Shown: in pieces, positions 43,942 through 55,451 of the stretch
How the letters are laid out: each line of letters begins with the position of its first letter
Numbering within the stretch: the first letter of the stretch is position 1
Origin: Larix kaempferi
Lineage: Eukaryota; Streptophyta; Pinopsida; Pinales; Pinaceae
NCBI GenBank assembly: GCA_027924585.1
Contig: BSBM01000643.1
Location: forward strand, 20,075,001 to 20,139,000
Direction of reading: 5' to 3'
DNA length: 64,000 bases
Made by a program: the position numbers and the translations under genes
The notes under the pieces: model-generated
What the model was told of the DNA's origin: nothing
Database searches by the model: none
What the model saw: the letters and a program-made list of their open reading frames with translations, nothing else

Positions 43942-46900
43942 AAGAGAAACACTAAACCAGGGGAACTGGGAACTCAACTCGGGTTGACCAAGAGAGAAAG
44001 GAGACTTGATGGTCTAAGGATGGGAGGTTTGTGGCTGTGATTCCACTGGTCATCAGAATACATATAAGTTTTATATGCTATAATTACATGACATTATTAT
44101 GGAACATTTGCTAGAGTTTGTTTATGTATATTCCTGATTTTTTTTTGAAAGGTTTGTTTTACCAAATCTAAACATGAATATATATTGTCATACTGAACTC
44201 TGAGTATGGATCTTATATAGGTTATTAAGTCTCTGTATTATTGCACAGATTTGTGATCTAATTGAGATACCTTCAGTATTTGTAGTTTATGTTTGAGGTA
44301 AGAATGAACACATTCCTTGTGCACTAGGTAGACAAAGTTATAAAATAAAAAATGATATATAATCCTGAGATAGGCATTATAGAATGGTCATTGTTTATGT
44401 TATATTAGATAGATACATCGAATGTATTTAAATAGAATAAGTTTTTATTCAACAGATCCCATTACTGACAGAGAATACATTTCACATAATTATGGTAGAA
44501 ATGAAGCAGACATGTAAACCGTGAGGTTTACATGTCAAGCCTTTATAGTACTTTAAACTATTATTCTATTTTTATAGATAAACAAAAAGAATTACTATAA
44601 ATAGAACATTTCCTATCTGTGTTAAATTGAATTTCCATACTCGACAGAGTCTATATATCCCTATCGACTTTGTATATAAATAGCATTCAATTTCAGTATG
44701 GAACCCAAATTCTTTTCTATCTATACACAATTGCTATTTAATTTCAGGATGAATATTATTCCGATTGTGTTGTTATCCTTTTTTTAACATTCATGCGTAT
44801 ACTCTCGGCATAGGAGCTCGAACTCCATGGTCGAGCTGTGACCTCTTTAATTGAAACCAAATCGTTACAAAGGATGAAATCAACATTAACGCAACTTTCC
44901 AGAAATTAAATACTTTATACAACACATAGACATGCTAGGGTTTTGTTACCCATGGTTCCACGATTTACACAGTAAGTATTTTTATATAAACGATTCAACA
45001 AATTCAAACGAATACGAGTCTATCTAGATAGCGGCCTGGTATATATATATATATATATATAGGCTTGAGGCAAAACTGGAAACAAAGTTCAAAAGAACAA
45101 CAAACGAATCATGTAAACGAATTTCATGCTATGACTCACATTTTATAATCATTACGAATATAAAGAATTTATGCACAAATTGTTAATGGTGAATCAAAAA
45201 ACTATTTCGTTTCCATTTCAAAAGTTTGGAACCGTAACATTTGAACCCTGATAAACATTTATGAGATAGAGTGTTGAAAAATCAACGAGTGCTTATGCAC
45301 TGTCTTGGAAATTTATAATAAGTTTACCAACATTTATCTATCTACACAAGTCTGCCTTGCTTTATGAGTTACATCTTAAGGTCGTGAAGACCTTTCACAG
45401 AGTTTAGCTTTGTGCTTTAGAAAACAAGGCCGACGACCACTTTTAGTTCGACTTAGACAGTAATGAAAGCAAAAACCTTAGCCACAAAACTCTACCTAAC
45501 ATTTTAAGTAACTCATCCCCCACCAACAGGGTAAACTACACCTGAGGCTTACAGGTTGGCGAGTTACCTGGCCAGCGACAAAACCTTTCTTCATCCTCAT
45601 TTTCTTGGTGTCGGTTATGGGAGTTACCCTGAGTGATTCCAACCTTCTCCTTCTCACCTGCATAGGCAGTTAAATGGAGTTAATCTCAGTAACATTTTAC
45701 ATTGACAAAATCTTTACCACAATATGCATTATATTTAAATTGACACATTACCTGTGGGAGAGCGAAGGCTCAACAATGCTTCACTTGATTAAGGGAAAAC
45801 CAACAACGAAGTTAGATGTTGCAAAAGGATGAACAAATGGTTAAAGTATTGAAGTTTTTTACGCAGAGTTGATAGATTCTCTTACCTTTGCCTGCATGGG
45901 TGATCCACCGAGCACCTTCCACTTCTGTTCACTGGCTCAGAGTAGCGTCGAGCCTCCCACCTTCACACAAGGTGTGACCTTCTGTACAGAGCATAAGCGT
46001 TCTGTGTAGACCATGTCGTAGCGAAATTTGAAAAGTCTCGAAGGCCACAATCCCTTCCAAATGCTACAATTACCGGGACTGAAAGGTAGATGTCACCTCT
46101 GAAACCAGTGATCATGAATTTAATGCCAAGTCCCGTAGGGATGATGGGCACAAAAACCACGATGATTTCAACAACAACATCAACGGCGTTGATGCCTCAC
46201 GATTTCCCATAAACCAGTGTTGGATCGAAATCAACGGTAAGCAGCAGCTTGTGAATTTATTAAGTATGAATATGGTAGGCAGTACACCACTTAACGTGGC
46301 ATGACACTCTTCAAGGCCCGGCTGTGAGTGGGGTACTTAATAATGGAGTCGGACAACTGGAACCACTTTGACTCAAGCCATAAATGCATCGGTGTTGGAA
46401 CCATTAAACGTTGTCGAGTGTATCGTTCACCTGCCACAGTGGCACCCAATTCCAGGGTTTAAAATGTAGGATTTTTAAAGGTCAAGCCTGCGTGGCACAA
46501 ACTCATCACCATAGAATTTACACTCGAAACCTTGGTCAACCATTCGTTTTATTTTCCATGAGAATCATATCATTATGGTATGTTTATTTACGTAGCTCTT
46601 AGATCACACTTTGTAGTGCATGAGACCCTTGGTTAATACTTTGGGAAATCGATTTATGCATAAGTGTTCTAACTACGTAGTATTTTGTTAAATCATTATT
46701 TACGTTGGGGTTGACAACCTAGGTAGCGCCCAATTATTATATATATATATATATATGATGCCTATATAATCTAAGGTCCATATTTACTTGGTTAATAGAT
46801 ATATAAATATATAGCATGTAAAATCAAGACTATAATACTTGGTCAAATGTGTATGTTTTGCATTCACATCTTAGGTTAATACTAATGCCATTTTGTATTG

Positions 46901-47511
46901 CATATAAAGGATAGGTGCATCGTATTTGCTTTGCTTAGTTGGAAAACAAGTGTTCGCATAACATTTAAGTAGATTATATTATAATCGATGTTTTATAAAA
47001 TGGGCATATTACTTGTGCTTATAGTCCTTAGGTTTATAGCACCTTATTAATTGAGGACTATTATATTGGTGGGATTGTAATATGCACTCCATGTGAATGT
47101 TAATAATGCATGGGGGTAGTGTAGAATAATCACATTTCTAATCCAGGAACTTTATCAATGTTGGGATTATATTTGTATACAGATTATATAATCAGTATTA
47201 TGTTCGTATTGTTTTGTTGCAGGTGGTAAACACGTATGTGTTTAGTTACACATTAGTGTACGTAGTTACATAGGGGTAACCATAGGGCATGTTTACAGTT
47301 GAAATCCACAATTATATCAACATAATCCTTAATTCAAGAGTATTACTCCTTTAATTATAAGTTAAGCGAACTTTGTGTACTTTAGTTTGAACGCCACTGC
47401 GATTTTTCAAATCTTATAGGCATCCTCACAATAAATTAAAATAGTATTAAGGCAGTGGTTACGGACGTTGGACCTTTACAAAAAAAAAATTGGTGAAGAA
47501 GAGACATGACA
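43932..47511 (+). repeat. 3' LTR of element E
   Basis: 3580 bp, GGGAAAATAAAAG (TG changed to GG) to GAGACATGACA. Homologous over its length to 35342-38916, with an extra short repeat of GTTACA-type text near 47244-47272 and different (TA)n lengths (about 45041-45062 and 46738-46756). It starts abruptly inside the integrase text, with no polypurine tract. Confidence 0.9.
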
Positions 47512-48600
47512 GGGTCACTCCATTCACTTCGATTGAGCCCCCGCCAAGCTCTAAGATCATTTCCTTTGATTGAAATAGTTTAGAAAGGCCTCACCTTTCT
47601 TCTTATGCACCCTTCCAAATAAGGGTTCAAGTTAAATCTCAAACGGTCTTTTGAATTATTGTAGATGAAGGAACCTATGTTAGTATTTTATGCTTGTATT
47701 CTTGGAAAGGTTTAGGTTCTCCCAACCTTGTTTTAGCTGCCAGTCCACTACTGGATTTTGATAGAAATCCTAGTGCACCTTTGGGGTTGCTTCCTCAATT
47801 TTCTATAATTTGATTAGGTGGGAGGATAGTCTTAGTTGGTCTTATTCTTATGGAAGGTCCATTAGACTTCAATATGTTACTTGGGCATGATTATGTATAT
47901 GTTATGAATTCTATGATGTCTAATCTCTTTCCTATGATCCATTTCCCTCACAATGGAAGCATTGTCACTATTGATTAACTTACATTTATTGATCCATATA
48001 TTTACCCGAATTTAGACCAAGTGTCCCTTTTGTTTGTTTCTAGTGTTTCTGTAGACACTACCCTACCACAGGATTATTATGTATACTCATATCCCTTGTG
48101 ATCAATTGTTACTGATAATAAGCCTTTGCATTCATACTTACCTTCTTTGGACTTAGTTTTGGCAATTGACAAGGTGATTTATCCAATGGGGATATTGGAG
48201 CATATTCTTCCCCTTGTTGATCCAGGTCAATGTTCTATCTTACAGTCTCTTTGGGATGATGTTCTTCCCTAAAATGAATCTCTCCTAGAGGCTATGATTG
48301 ATTTTGAAATTCCTTTAGGTATTTCCATCCTTTCCAAAGATCATCTCCCTAGATTGGAACTAGTTGCAATCAAACCTAGCTCCAATTTCCCTTTTGAGTA
48401 TGATCTCACTATTTATAGATCCCCAAACAATGGTATTTTTGAGTCTTTGGAATCTGTCATTAAGTTTTAAGTTGGTATTCCTAATGAATTCTTTTAGTAT
48501 ATATTTAGACTTCTGTGATGATGAGTCTACTCCTATAGACTCTATTATTGCTTTAAACTTTGATATTCCTCTTGAGATTGATATTATTGAATGTAGGTCC
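47512..48600 (+). pseudogene. aspartic-protease-like part of D, broken
   Basis: Coding text resumes right after E: VTPFTSIEPPPSSKIISFD (about 47514-47570), then a protease-like start IVDEGTYVSI (47658 onwards; the catalytic D-S-G-A position reads D-E-G-T), GLGSPNLVLAASPLLDFDRN, and GPLDFNMLLGHDYVYVMN (about 47858-47911), followed by FPHNGSIVTID. This is the layout of the retropepsin-like region of plant Ty3 polyproteins. Further acidic/proline-rich text continues to about 48600 with several stops. No RT follows. Confidence 0.55.
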
Positions 48601-50698
48601 TTAGGCTTGGAATATGTAAGTATTTGCTAGTAGAATCTACCTTGGTAACGAATATTGTGGAAGATATTGAAATTGAATATACCCCTATAAAAGTAATTCA
48701 TGTCAGATCTTTTTTTTTCCAATTTTTTAGATATGATTATGGTATTTTTGTTTCCTGGATACAATATTTTGAGTTGGATTCCTTGTTGCTTTGGGACCAT
48801 GCTTCTGTACATTATTCGATATGATTAGGTATATTTGGAAGATTGCATATAGTATTAGGTTTTCCCATAGTTATGATTTATTAAAACCTTTTTCCACCCA
48901 AATTTTCCATAGGATTGAACCTTGGATGTTGGTGCGCCAACCTTTTCCATTTGCATTCTGCACTAGTTCGACACAAGAACATACCTAGCATGGGACACTA
49001 TAGTCAACACCCTCTTTCCATTTTGGTTCCCATCCTGAGTTTTTATCATAGAACCGGGAGCCCTCTTTTTAGTCCCACCATGACTCTATGTTGGAAACCT
49101 CATATTTCCTACCATTATCTGTGGGGCTCCCACCCAGTTATCGATTTTTCATTATGTTTTCATTTACATCCTTGCTTGTGCATATGTACATAAAACATCC
49201 TTTCTTGTGGGTCAATTTTATTCCTTGATATTTGCAGTCACTTTGTGCTACTTTCCATCCGTCGATATTTGATCTTGTTTTAGTGACTTATATCCATGGA
49301 GGAAATATCCTTACGAGTGTACATGCCTAGATTAGTCATTTTTTTGCAGTTTCATTTTGCATAGGCCTGACTCGTGCCTTTGGAATGCAGGAACATTCCC
49401 TTGAGACACTAATTTCTTCCATCATACCATCGATTTCTTTATTCTTTTTTGAGATTTCATAAACATGAGAAAGGAAAAAACATTAAAAAAAGACAAAACC
49501 AAAAAGGGGGAAAAGTGAATAAATTTATATTACATCACAAAGTTGAAATGGAAAAAGTCAGTCCTTGTCACCCTTGAGCACAACACTTATTTGTGTTAGT
49601 CACGTTTAGTTAGGTTTATAATAATTTTCCTTAGGAATTTTTATCATGATTCCGAGTTTTATTCCTCTGATTGGTTATCTTTCTAGTCACTATGGAGCAT
49701 TCATCAAAAGATTTGGCATTGATGGATTTCAATGGTCTCTTATTTCTTGTGTCTTATTTTTCCTAGGTCCATTATGAGTTGTGATATATGTTTAAGGAAT
49801 TTTGTTACGAAACCGATGTCATCCATTCCTTAGATAACCTTGACCAATCATGTTGAGCTTCCCCACGTCAGTATATAATGGTGGTTCTTCTCAACTCTAG
49901 TTCTAACAAATCAAACTAGAACTTTTGATCTTCATTTTGTGTTAGATGATGTGGGATGACTTATATCCCTCCTTTTGATTTACTTGTCTCTATTGGAGAC
50001 AAATAATTTTCTAGGAAGGTGGTCTAGGAACCCTAACACTGCCGTGGAACTTGGAGTCATTAGTGTCAAGTTTCCTCGCAAACAATAATGGGTATAAATC
50101 AATGAAACCTAATCGTTTGATTCTACAAGTGTTCGACATCAATTTATTTATTCACACTTTCTATATTATAATTTGTATCTTGGATCCCATTTTGATGATT
50201 GGTGAATTTCCTCATGTATGTTAATGGTATACATCAATGACTGGTGATTAGTTGGTGTTCTACCATGTTCAACTTTAGTTCATTTATTTGCATGTTGTAT
50301 ACTTGTACTATCATTGAGTTTTTAGATTTAAGACCTTTGGAACAACAATAGTATCCCTCTTTCATGCTAAATTCCTAAGTTGCACAAGATCAACTTACCA
50401 TGTTTCAAGTACTTCGAATACTATCAGATCTTGCACTCCTCATAGTGCTAGTTTTCATTATTGATGTACTTTTTGACATGGATCTATTGTGTATTTTTCA
50501 TGGCCATGCTTGTTTACTACTGAGCATGGGTATACCTTCCTCATGGAATCTATTGTGTATTTACGATATTGGTTTTTGCATGCAGGTACTTTTCGACTCC
50601 TTAATTTGTAGTTCTCCTCCTTAGCCCATTAGCCACAATTATAGATTATTCTACTTAATGTATTTCGTCCATCAACTCCACTTTTGACCTCACACATT
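48601..50698. other. right internal part of D, unassigned
   Basis: Pyrimidine-rich, with short frames (48624-48824, 48915-49193, 50400-50624) that show no RT, RNase H or integrase motif. Probably eroded internal or 3' UTR sequence of D. Confidence 0.4.
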
Positions 50699-50706
50699 AG
50701 GGGGAT
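50699..50706 (+). other. polypurine tract of element D
   Basis: AGGGGGAT about 10 bp before the forward LTR fragment, followed by an AT-rich spacer. Position and purine run fit a polypurine tract. Confidence 0.45.
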
Positions 50707-50716
50707 ATTATTATAA

Positions 50717-51432
50717 TGATATTTAACACCCTTGATGATGAAGACTTGAAGTGGACAACAAGGTTCTTTCTACACCAAAAATTGACTTTGAAATGATGAA
50801 ATTGCACTTGATTAGAGATTAGTTGCTACCTATCCCAAGAAGAAGGGAGATTGGTCATGAAATTGGACCTTAAAGGAGTGACCATATCTATATGGTCACT
50901 ACATTGATCCCTAAAAGCATGGCCGAGGTTCCAGATTAAGAAAAGAAACATTGAAAAGTTCTCAATGATTTAAACCTAGGTTGAAATTGTGCATAGAAAG
51001 GACTTGCAATGCATGCAAATCATGCAATTTGGAACCATCACCCGTATTAGACGTAATGGAAATCTATAAGAGATACCTACATGGTGAATATCAAGAGGTT
51101 GGACAAGGTTAGAAGAAAGGTTGAAGAGTAGTATTATATTTGAGAGTAGAATGTTCCAATTGTTCAGAGCTTTTGATTGAGGCTAAGGGAAAAGGAGGGA
51201 ACTCAAACTCTAGAAAAGGGAAGTACAACATGCATGACCAAAGGATTGTAAGTATCATCTTATTCTCAATAAATTAATACAAATCAATTCACTTCCCTCC
51301 TCGAGATACATGTTATGTGTTTTTAGAGCAAAGAATATAATAGTTTTTTATGCATGACTATTATTTGTTAAAAGGAATAAATAAGGTTTGTTGTGTATTT
51401 GTGTGCAGGTACGTTTGTGTGAGACTTAGGCG
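50717..51432 (+). repeat. forward 3' LTR fragment of element D
   Basis: Starts TGATATTTAACACCCTTGATG and follows the 5' LTR of D to about GTGTGCAGGTACGTTTGTG...GACTTAGG. It then stops and is joined to the inverted copy. About the last 220 bp (U5 side) are absent. Confidence 0.8.
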
Positions 51433-52595
51433 ACATAACCAATTATGGTTGCCAATTTTTTGTGAGGGAAAGTGGTGCAGAGCTAGTAAGCAAAGTACAT
51501 TCGTTGGTAGGTGAGTTAGGTTCACTGACAGATAAACATAATCAATTACTTCTATTTTTCCCTAGATTCTACGTGCATTATACTAAAAAATATTTTGAGA
51601 AGAAAGTAAAGGCACATTATTAACGAATTTTGTCCCACGGATTTGTCAAGCTTGGATCCTTGTATTCCAGTTCCTTGCTCACAATTCTTATGAATGCACC
51701 TGCACATAAATACACATCAAACCTTCCTCATTCCTTTTAATAAATAATAATCATGCATAAATAAACTAGTCTATTCATTGCTCCAAAAACACATAGCAAA
51801 AATCTCGAGGGAGGGGAGGCAAGTGAATTGATTTCTATTAATTTACTAAGAAGAAGATAGTACTTACAATCCTTTGGTCATGCTTGTTGTACTTCCGTTC
51901 TCCAAAGTCTAAGTCTCTCCTTTCTGCTTAGCCTCAATCAAAAGCTCCAAACAATGGAAGTGTTTTCCTCTCAAATATAATAATAACAATAACAATATAT
52001 TTTTAAGGTCATATCCAAGCCAATCACCAATTTGGTTTATGAGAACACCTTATTTTTGGGACAAGGGACCCCCTCTGCACAATGATGTAACTGCTAAAGT
52101 CTATAGAGGTGTACATACCATACCCACATCCAGATTTGAACTTATGACCTCCTAGAATGAAATAAATATTCTTAACTGTTAGGCCCACTCAGGATGTACC
52201 TATATCCTTGTCCAACCTTTGGATATTCGCCCCGTACATCTCTTTTATAGTTTTTCATTAGGTCTAAGCTGGGTGATGATTCCAAAGTGCATGCGTTGCA
52301 TGAGTTACAAGGATTTTCCATGCACAATTTGAACTTTTGTTTAATTCATTACACACTTTTCAATGTTGATTTTCCTAATTTGGAACCCTAGTCACACTTT
52401 TACATCTCAACGTAGGGATTATATAGGTATGGTTGCACATTTAAGGTCCAATGCCATGACTGATTTCCCTTCTTGGGAGAAGTTGTGACCGGTCTCTAAT
52501 CAAGTGAAAATTTCATAATTTCAGAGTCAATTTTTGCTATAGAAAAAGTCTTGTTGTCCACTTCAAGTATTCGTCATTAAGGGTGTTAAATATCA
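51433..52595 (-). repeat. inverted complete LTR at the right end of D
   Basis: The reverse complement of 51461-52595 matches the whole D LTR: TGATATTTAACACCC at the right end, CCCTCACA at the left end. Bases 51433-51460 read as short internal sequence next to the LTR (element strand AATTGGCAACCATAATTGG), possibly a decayed primer-binding site. A SINE-like insertion lengthens the copy to about 1135 bp. The result is a head-to-head pair of LTRs with about 30 bp between them. Confidence 0.8.
51990..52205 (-). mobile_element. SINE-like insertion in the inverted LTR
   Basis: This stretch is absent from the other two D LTR copies. On the - strand it has GTGGGCCTAACAGTTAAG (A-box-like, about 52190) and AAGTTCAAATCTGG (B-box-like, about 52140), the tRNA-derived layout. 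About 25 bp of LTR are missing at the site. No clean target duplication was found. Confidence 0.5.
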
Positions 52596-52762
52596 TTATA
52601 ATAGTTGTTACTGGATGGTATTCCAAAGATTCAACCAAAACAATAGGGAGTTTGTGGAGCTTGTCAAGGGGGAAAGTAGCAATAATCTCTATTTGATGAA
52701 GGATGGGCAACAAAATATGGCTATAAACTATACCAAATGGATGCGAAGCCTTGCCTTTTGCA
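52596..52762 (+). pseudogene. continuation of element C: pre-integrase end and RT start
   Basis: Directly after D the text LLLDGIPKIQPKQ, a stop, and GVCGACQGGK is the normal continuation of a copia GAG_pre-integrs motif broken at 31163. About 40 bp later ATKYGYKLYQMDAKPCLL (about 52709-52762) is the start of a copia RT (canonical W/K-VYQMDVKSAFLNG). The integrase core that should lie between is missing, so C had a deletion here. The RT is interrupted after LL by element F. Confidence 0.75.
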
Positions 52763-53000
52763 TGTTAGATCATGAAATAAATTTTATAACAAATAACCAA
52801 AGATCTAACCAGTCTAAACTCCTAAGAAAATAATTAAATAAAAAGCAAGAAATAAGAGAGAGAGACAAGAGATAAGAGATTTACGTGGTAAAACCCAAAG
52901 ACAAGGAAACATCCATGGAAGTTTGTGTTTTATTCCTTAAGTAAACTCTTTGATGTTACAAAGCTTGGGATCCCTTATACATTTTGATATCTCTAATTTG
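52763..53000 (-). repeat. 3' LTR remnant of element F
   Basis: TGTTAGATCATGAAATAAA...GTAAACTCT...CAAAGCTTGGG aligns with 55010-55230. Beyond about 53000 the similarity fades, so this copy is truncated next to the Gag fragment. Confidence 0.75.
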
Positions 53001-53044
53001 TGTGAACAGATCAAAGACTAGAGGCAATTTCTATTATATAAGCA

Positions 53045-53485
53045 TAATGAGCAATGTATCGTTTTTCTTATATTTTGAACCATAATTATTAGGATTCTCA
53101 TTATAAGTTTTCAGTTCATCCATAAATTGATCTATTTTATCGAAGTCCTTAGGATTTAGTTCATTAATTTTCTTCTCAAGATAATAGGCATGAACATCAT
53201 TAGATTTTCATACATAGATGCTATGATTTTCCATACCTCAATAGGTTTATCTTCATCTTCTATATGTACCTGCAGACTACTTGACACAATTTTCCCAATG
53301 GGTCCTCTTGCTTGTTCACAACGCTCATCCCATACAACTAGTTCTTTGGCATTAGTTGATTTCTTGATGTCAGCATTGATGATACATCATAGATTCTTTC
53401 CCCTAAGAATATCAATCATCTTTCTCTTGCAAACAATATACTTAGTTCCAATTAACTCAGGAACATAAACAACCTCGAAAGTCAT
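53045..53485 (-). pseudogene. Gag fragment of element F
   Basis: Read on the - strand from the ATG at 53485: MTFEVVYVPELIGTKYIVCK, then LVVWDERCEQARGPIGKIV, SLQVHIEDEDKPIEVWKIIA. After a frame change comes LEKKIN-type text and DQFMDELKTYNENPNNYG. This is the N-terminal half of a copia Gag (UBN2 type). One early stop and frameshifts. It ends where the 3' LTR remnant begins, with everything downstream in the element deleted. Confidence 0.65.
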
Positions 53486-54998
53486 GATGATTAAATTTAA
53501 GAAACTAATGGAGAATAGGGAGCTAATGGTCATTAACAATCACTTCAAAAAATTAGAAGATATAATGAGAGCACCAGTTCAAAGAAATTGCAAATAGAGA
53601 TACAGGATTTGCAACTAGTATTCTGCATAAGTAATTTGATTGAGTTATACTATATAAACTATCTCTATCTTATGCATAATTCAAATTAAACTATGTATAT
53701 CCGATTTAATTTGAATAATATCTCTAAAATAAACAACATAACATAGATACTAGATATGTTATGGATAATATGGATATTCGATTTAATTCAAGTAAAATAT
53801 GTATAACAAGAATAATATCTCTATCTTATGCAGAATTAAAATCATACTATGGATACCCAAATGTAGGCATTTAGAGGATAGACTAAAGGGTGAAAAAATA
53901 TGAAACTCTCATGTGAGAATACTTCCCATATTATGAAGAGAATAAATTATGATCAACCAAAGAAAATTTATGGAACTGATATGTAACATTAAGGATGGCA
54001 CTCCTACCAAGGGTTTGGATTCTCTTTGTCAACAGAGGAATTCCAACTAAACTCTTACCATATGAAGAGAACGTCCATACAAATAAAAAACTGACAATAC
54101 AATGTAGGCAATAAAAAGGTAGAAAATGCGCCCATAGAATCGCGCGGAGGAAGAAAATGCTTACTTGAGATGATTTTTGGGTTTGAATTCACCTAGGCAG
54201 AGAGAAAGACATAGGAAAACACCTCATATCATGATTCTTGGGTTCAAATTTTCCTAGGCAAAGAGAAATTCATAAGGACAAAGAGAAATGCTAAAAAAAT
54301 TGCCTAGAAGAGATGAAATTCATAGGGACAAAGAGAAACCCTAAAAAAATTTACCCATAAGATGATTTTTTTGGAAAACACGTTTGTAAAGTTGCAGAAT
54401 GGGAAAAACTGTGTCCATACAATTATAGAATGGGAAAAAATTGGTCCGTACGGTTCATGGGGTGTAACAATGCATCCATATGGTTGCGCGAGGGAGAGGG
54501 AAGAATGCTAAGAGGTCGTACGACTGCCCTAAAAAGTATTTGAATGCGAAAACCCTTGGATGTGAACAAAAACATGTTTGATAAAAAAATTGGCTTGTGC
54601 GAAGGCTCGGTAAAAGAACCAGGTTTGGAAAGACACCAAACCTAAAAAGTTAGGTTCGGTAAAAGAAATTTGCCAAAAAATTTAGTTTTAAAAATTTTAA
54701 ATTTCCTAGGTTAGACTAGGTAGATTAATTCAATTTTGGGTAAACGGAAGCCAAATTTGATGAGTGAGTAGTTAATAATGACTAATTTCCCTATCGTAAA
54801 AATAAAGGTTGAGCCATATTTGATGGAAAATGGATAAATCCAGTGAAAAACACTCAGATTTGATGAAAACCTAAGAGGTTGTCAAGATATGTTTGCATAT
54901 CTACAAAGGAAGGGGGGCCAAACTAATAGATTGAGTGAAGTCTAATGCAAAAAAATTAAATATAAAATTCATCCAAGGAGTTAGAGCTCGGTAACCCT
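53486..54998 (-). other. leader region of element F
   Basis: About 1.5 kb between the primer-binding site and Gag with no frame. It contains a repeated phrase around CATAGGGACAAAGAGAAA (about 54264-54340) and Gs spread in a GTACGG/GGTCC-type text. Untranslated leader by position. Confidence 0.5.
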
Positions 54999-55009
54999 CT
55001 CTGATACCA
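54999..55009 (-). other. primer-binding site of element F
   Basis: TGGTATCAGAG on the element strand, abutting the 5' LTR (initiator tRNA-Met type). Confidence 0.85.
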
Positions 55010-55451
55010 TGTTAGATCATGAAATAAATGCAATAGAAAATAACCAAACATCAAACCAGTCTAAAATCCTATGAAAAGCATTAAATAAAACAGTAAATCA
55101 AAAGCAAGAAATACGAGAGAGACAATAGACAAGAGATTTACATGGTAAAAACCTAATATGGGGAAACATCCACATAAGTTGGTCTTCTATTCCTCAAGTA
55201 AACTCTCTAATACTACAAAGCTTGGGCTTCCCACACATGCACATATCACATTACATTGCATTTGATTGGGCCTCCTTCACCTCTATTATATACGGTAGAG
55301 GTACATGACAACATACCCATGATGAATGTGGCAACATTTATTTTATAAGATAATTAGTTACTGAAGAATAACTTGGCCTAATAATCTAAGTTTACAAAAT
55401 GACTTAGGATTGCACATGAGACCACTAGATAATCATTAGCACATTCTAACA
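55010..55451 (-). repeat. 5' LTR of element F
   Basis: 442 bp, TGTTAGAATGTGC...CTAACA on the element strand, with TG...CA ends. Followed by the resumed RT text of element C. Confidence 0.8.

Larger units (their letters stand above)
35342..47511 (+). mobile_element. element E: Ty3/gypsy retrotransposon with 3.58 kb LTRs
   Basis: 5' LTR 35342-38916, primer-binding site 38920-38932, gag-pol 39114-43941, 3' LTR 43932-47511. Length is about 12.2 kb including the solo LTR G inside RT. Pol order PR-RT-RNase H-IN marks it as Ty3/gypsy. The very long LTRs, the tRNA-Met site and the RT wording fit the Tekay/Del chromovirus lineage, but the chromodomain that would confirm this is absent. Inserted into D between its Gag-like and protease-like parts. 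No clear 5-bp target duplication: GTTCA on the left against GGGTC on the right. Confidence 0.9.
31164..52595 (+). mobile_element. element D: Ty3-like retrotransposon with an inverted right end
   Basis: Left end: forward LTR 31164-32100. Internal: 32101-35341 and 47512-50716 (split by E). Right end: a forward LTR fragment 50717-51432 joined to a complete inverted LTR 51461-52595. TTATAA precedes the left end and follows the right end, which fits a target duplication. However, TTATAA also stands before the internal forward LTR copy, so this is not decisive. Element C coding text resumes right after 52595. A Gag-like part and an aspartic-protease-like part are readable; no RT, RNase H or integrase was found, so D is either non-autonomous or has lost its pol. 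Confidence 0.75.
52763..55451 (-). mobile_element. element F: deleted Ty1/copia element inside C
   Basis: On the - strand: 5' LTR 55010-55451, primer-binding site (55000-55009), leader (53486-54998), Gag fragment (53045-53485), then directly the 3' LTR remnant (52763 to about 53000). Protease, integrase, RT and RNase H are missing. The RT text of C breaks at CLL and resumes at 55452 with LNGDL. Flanks TTGCA and CCTCA could be a mutated target duplication. Confidence 0.75.

Noticed and set aside
35342-47511. Integrated plant pararetrovirus
   Set aside because: PR-RT-RNase H-integrase order, long LTRs and a primer-binding site mark a Ty3/gypsy retrotransposon; no movement protein or coat protein was seen.
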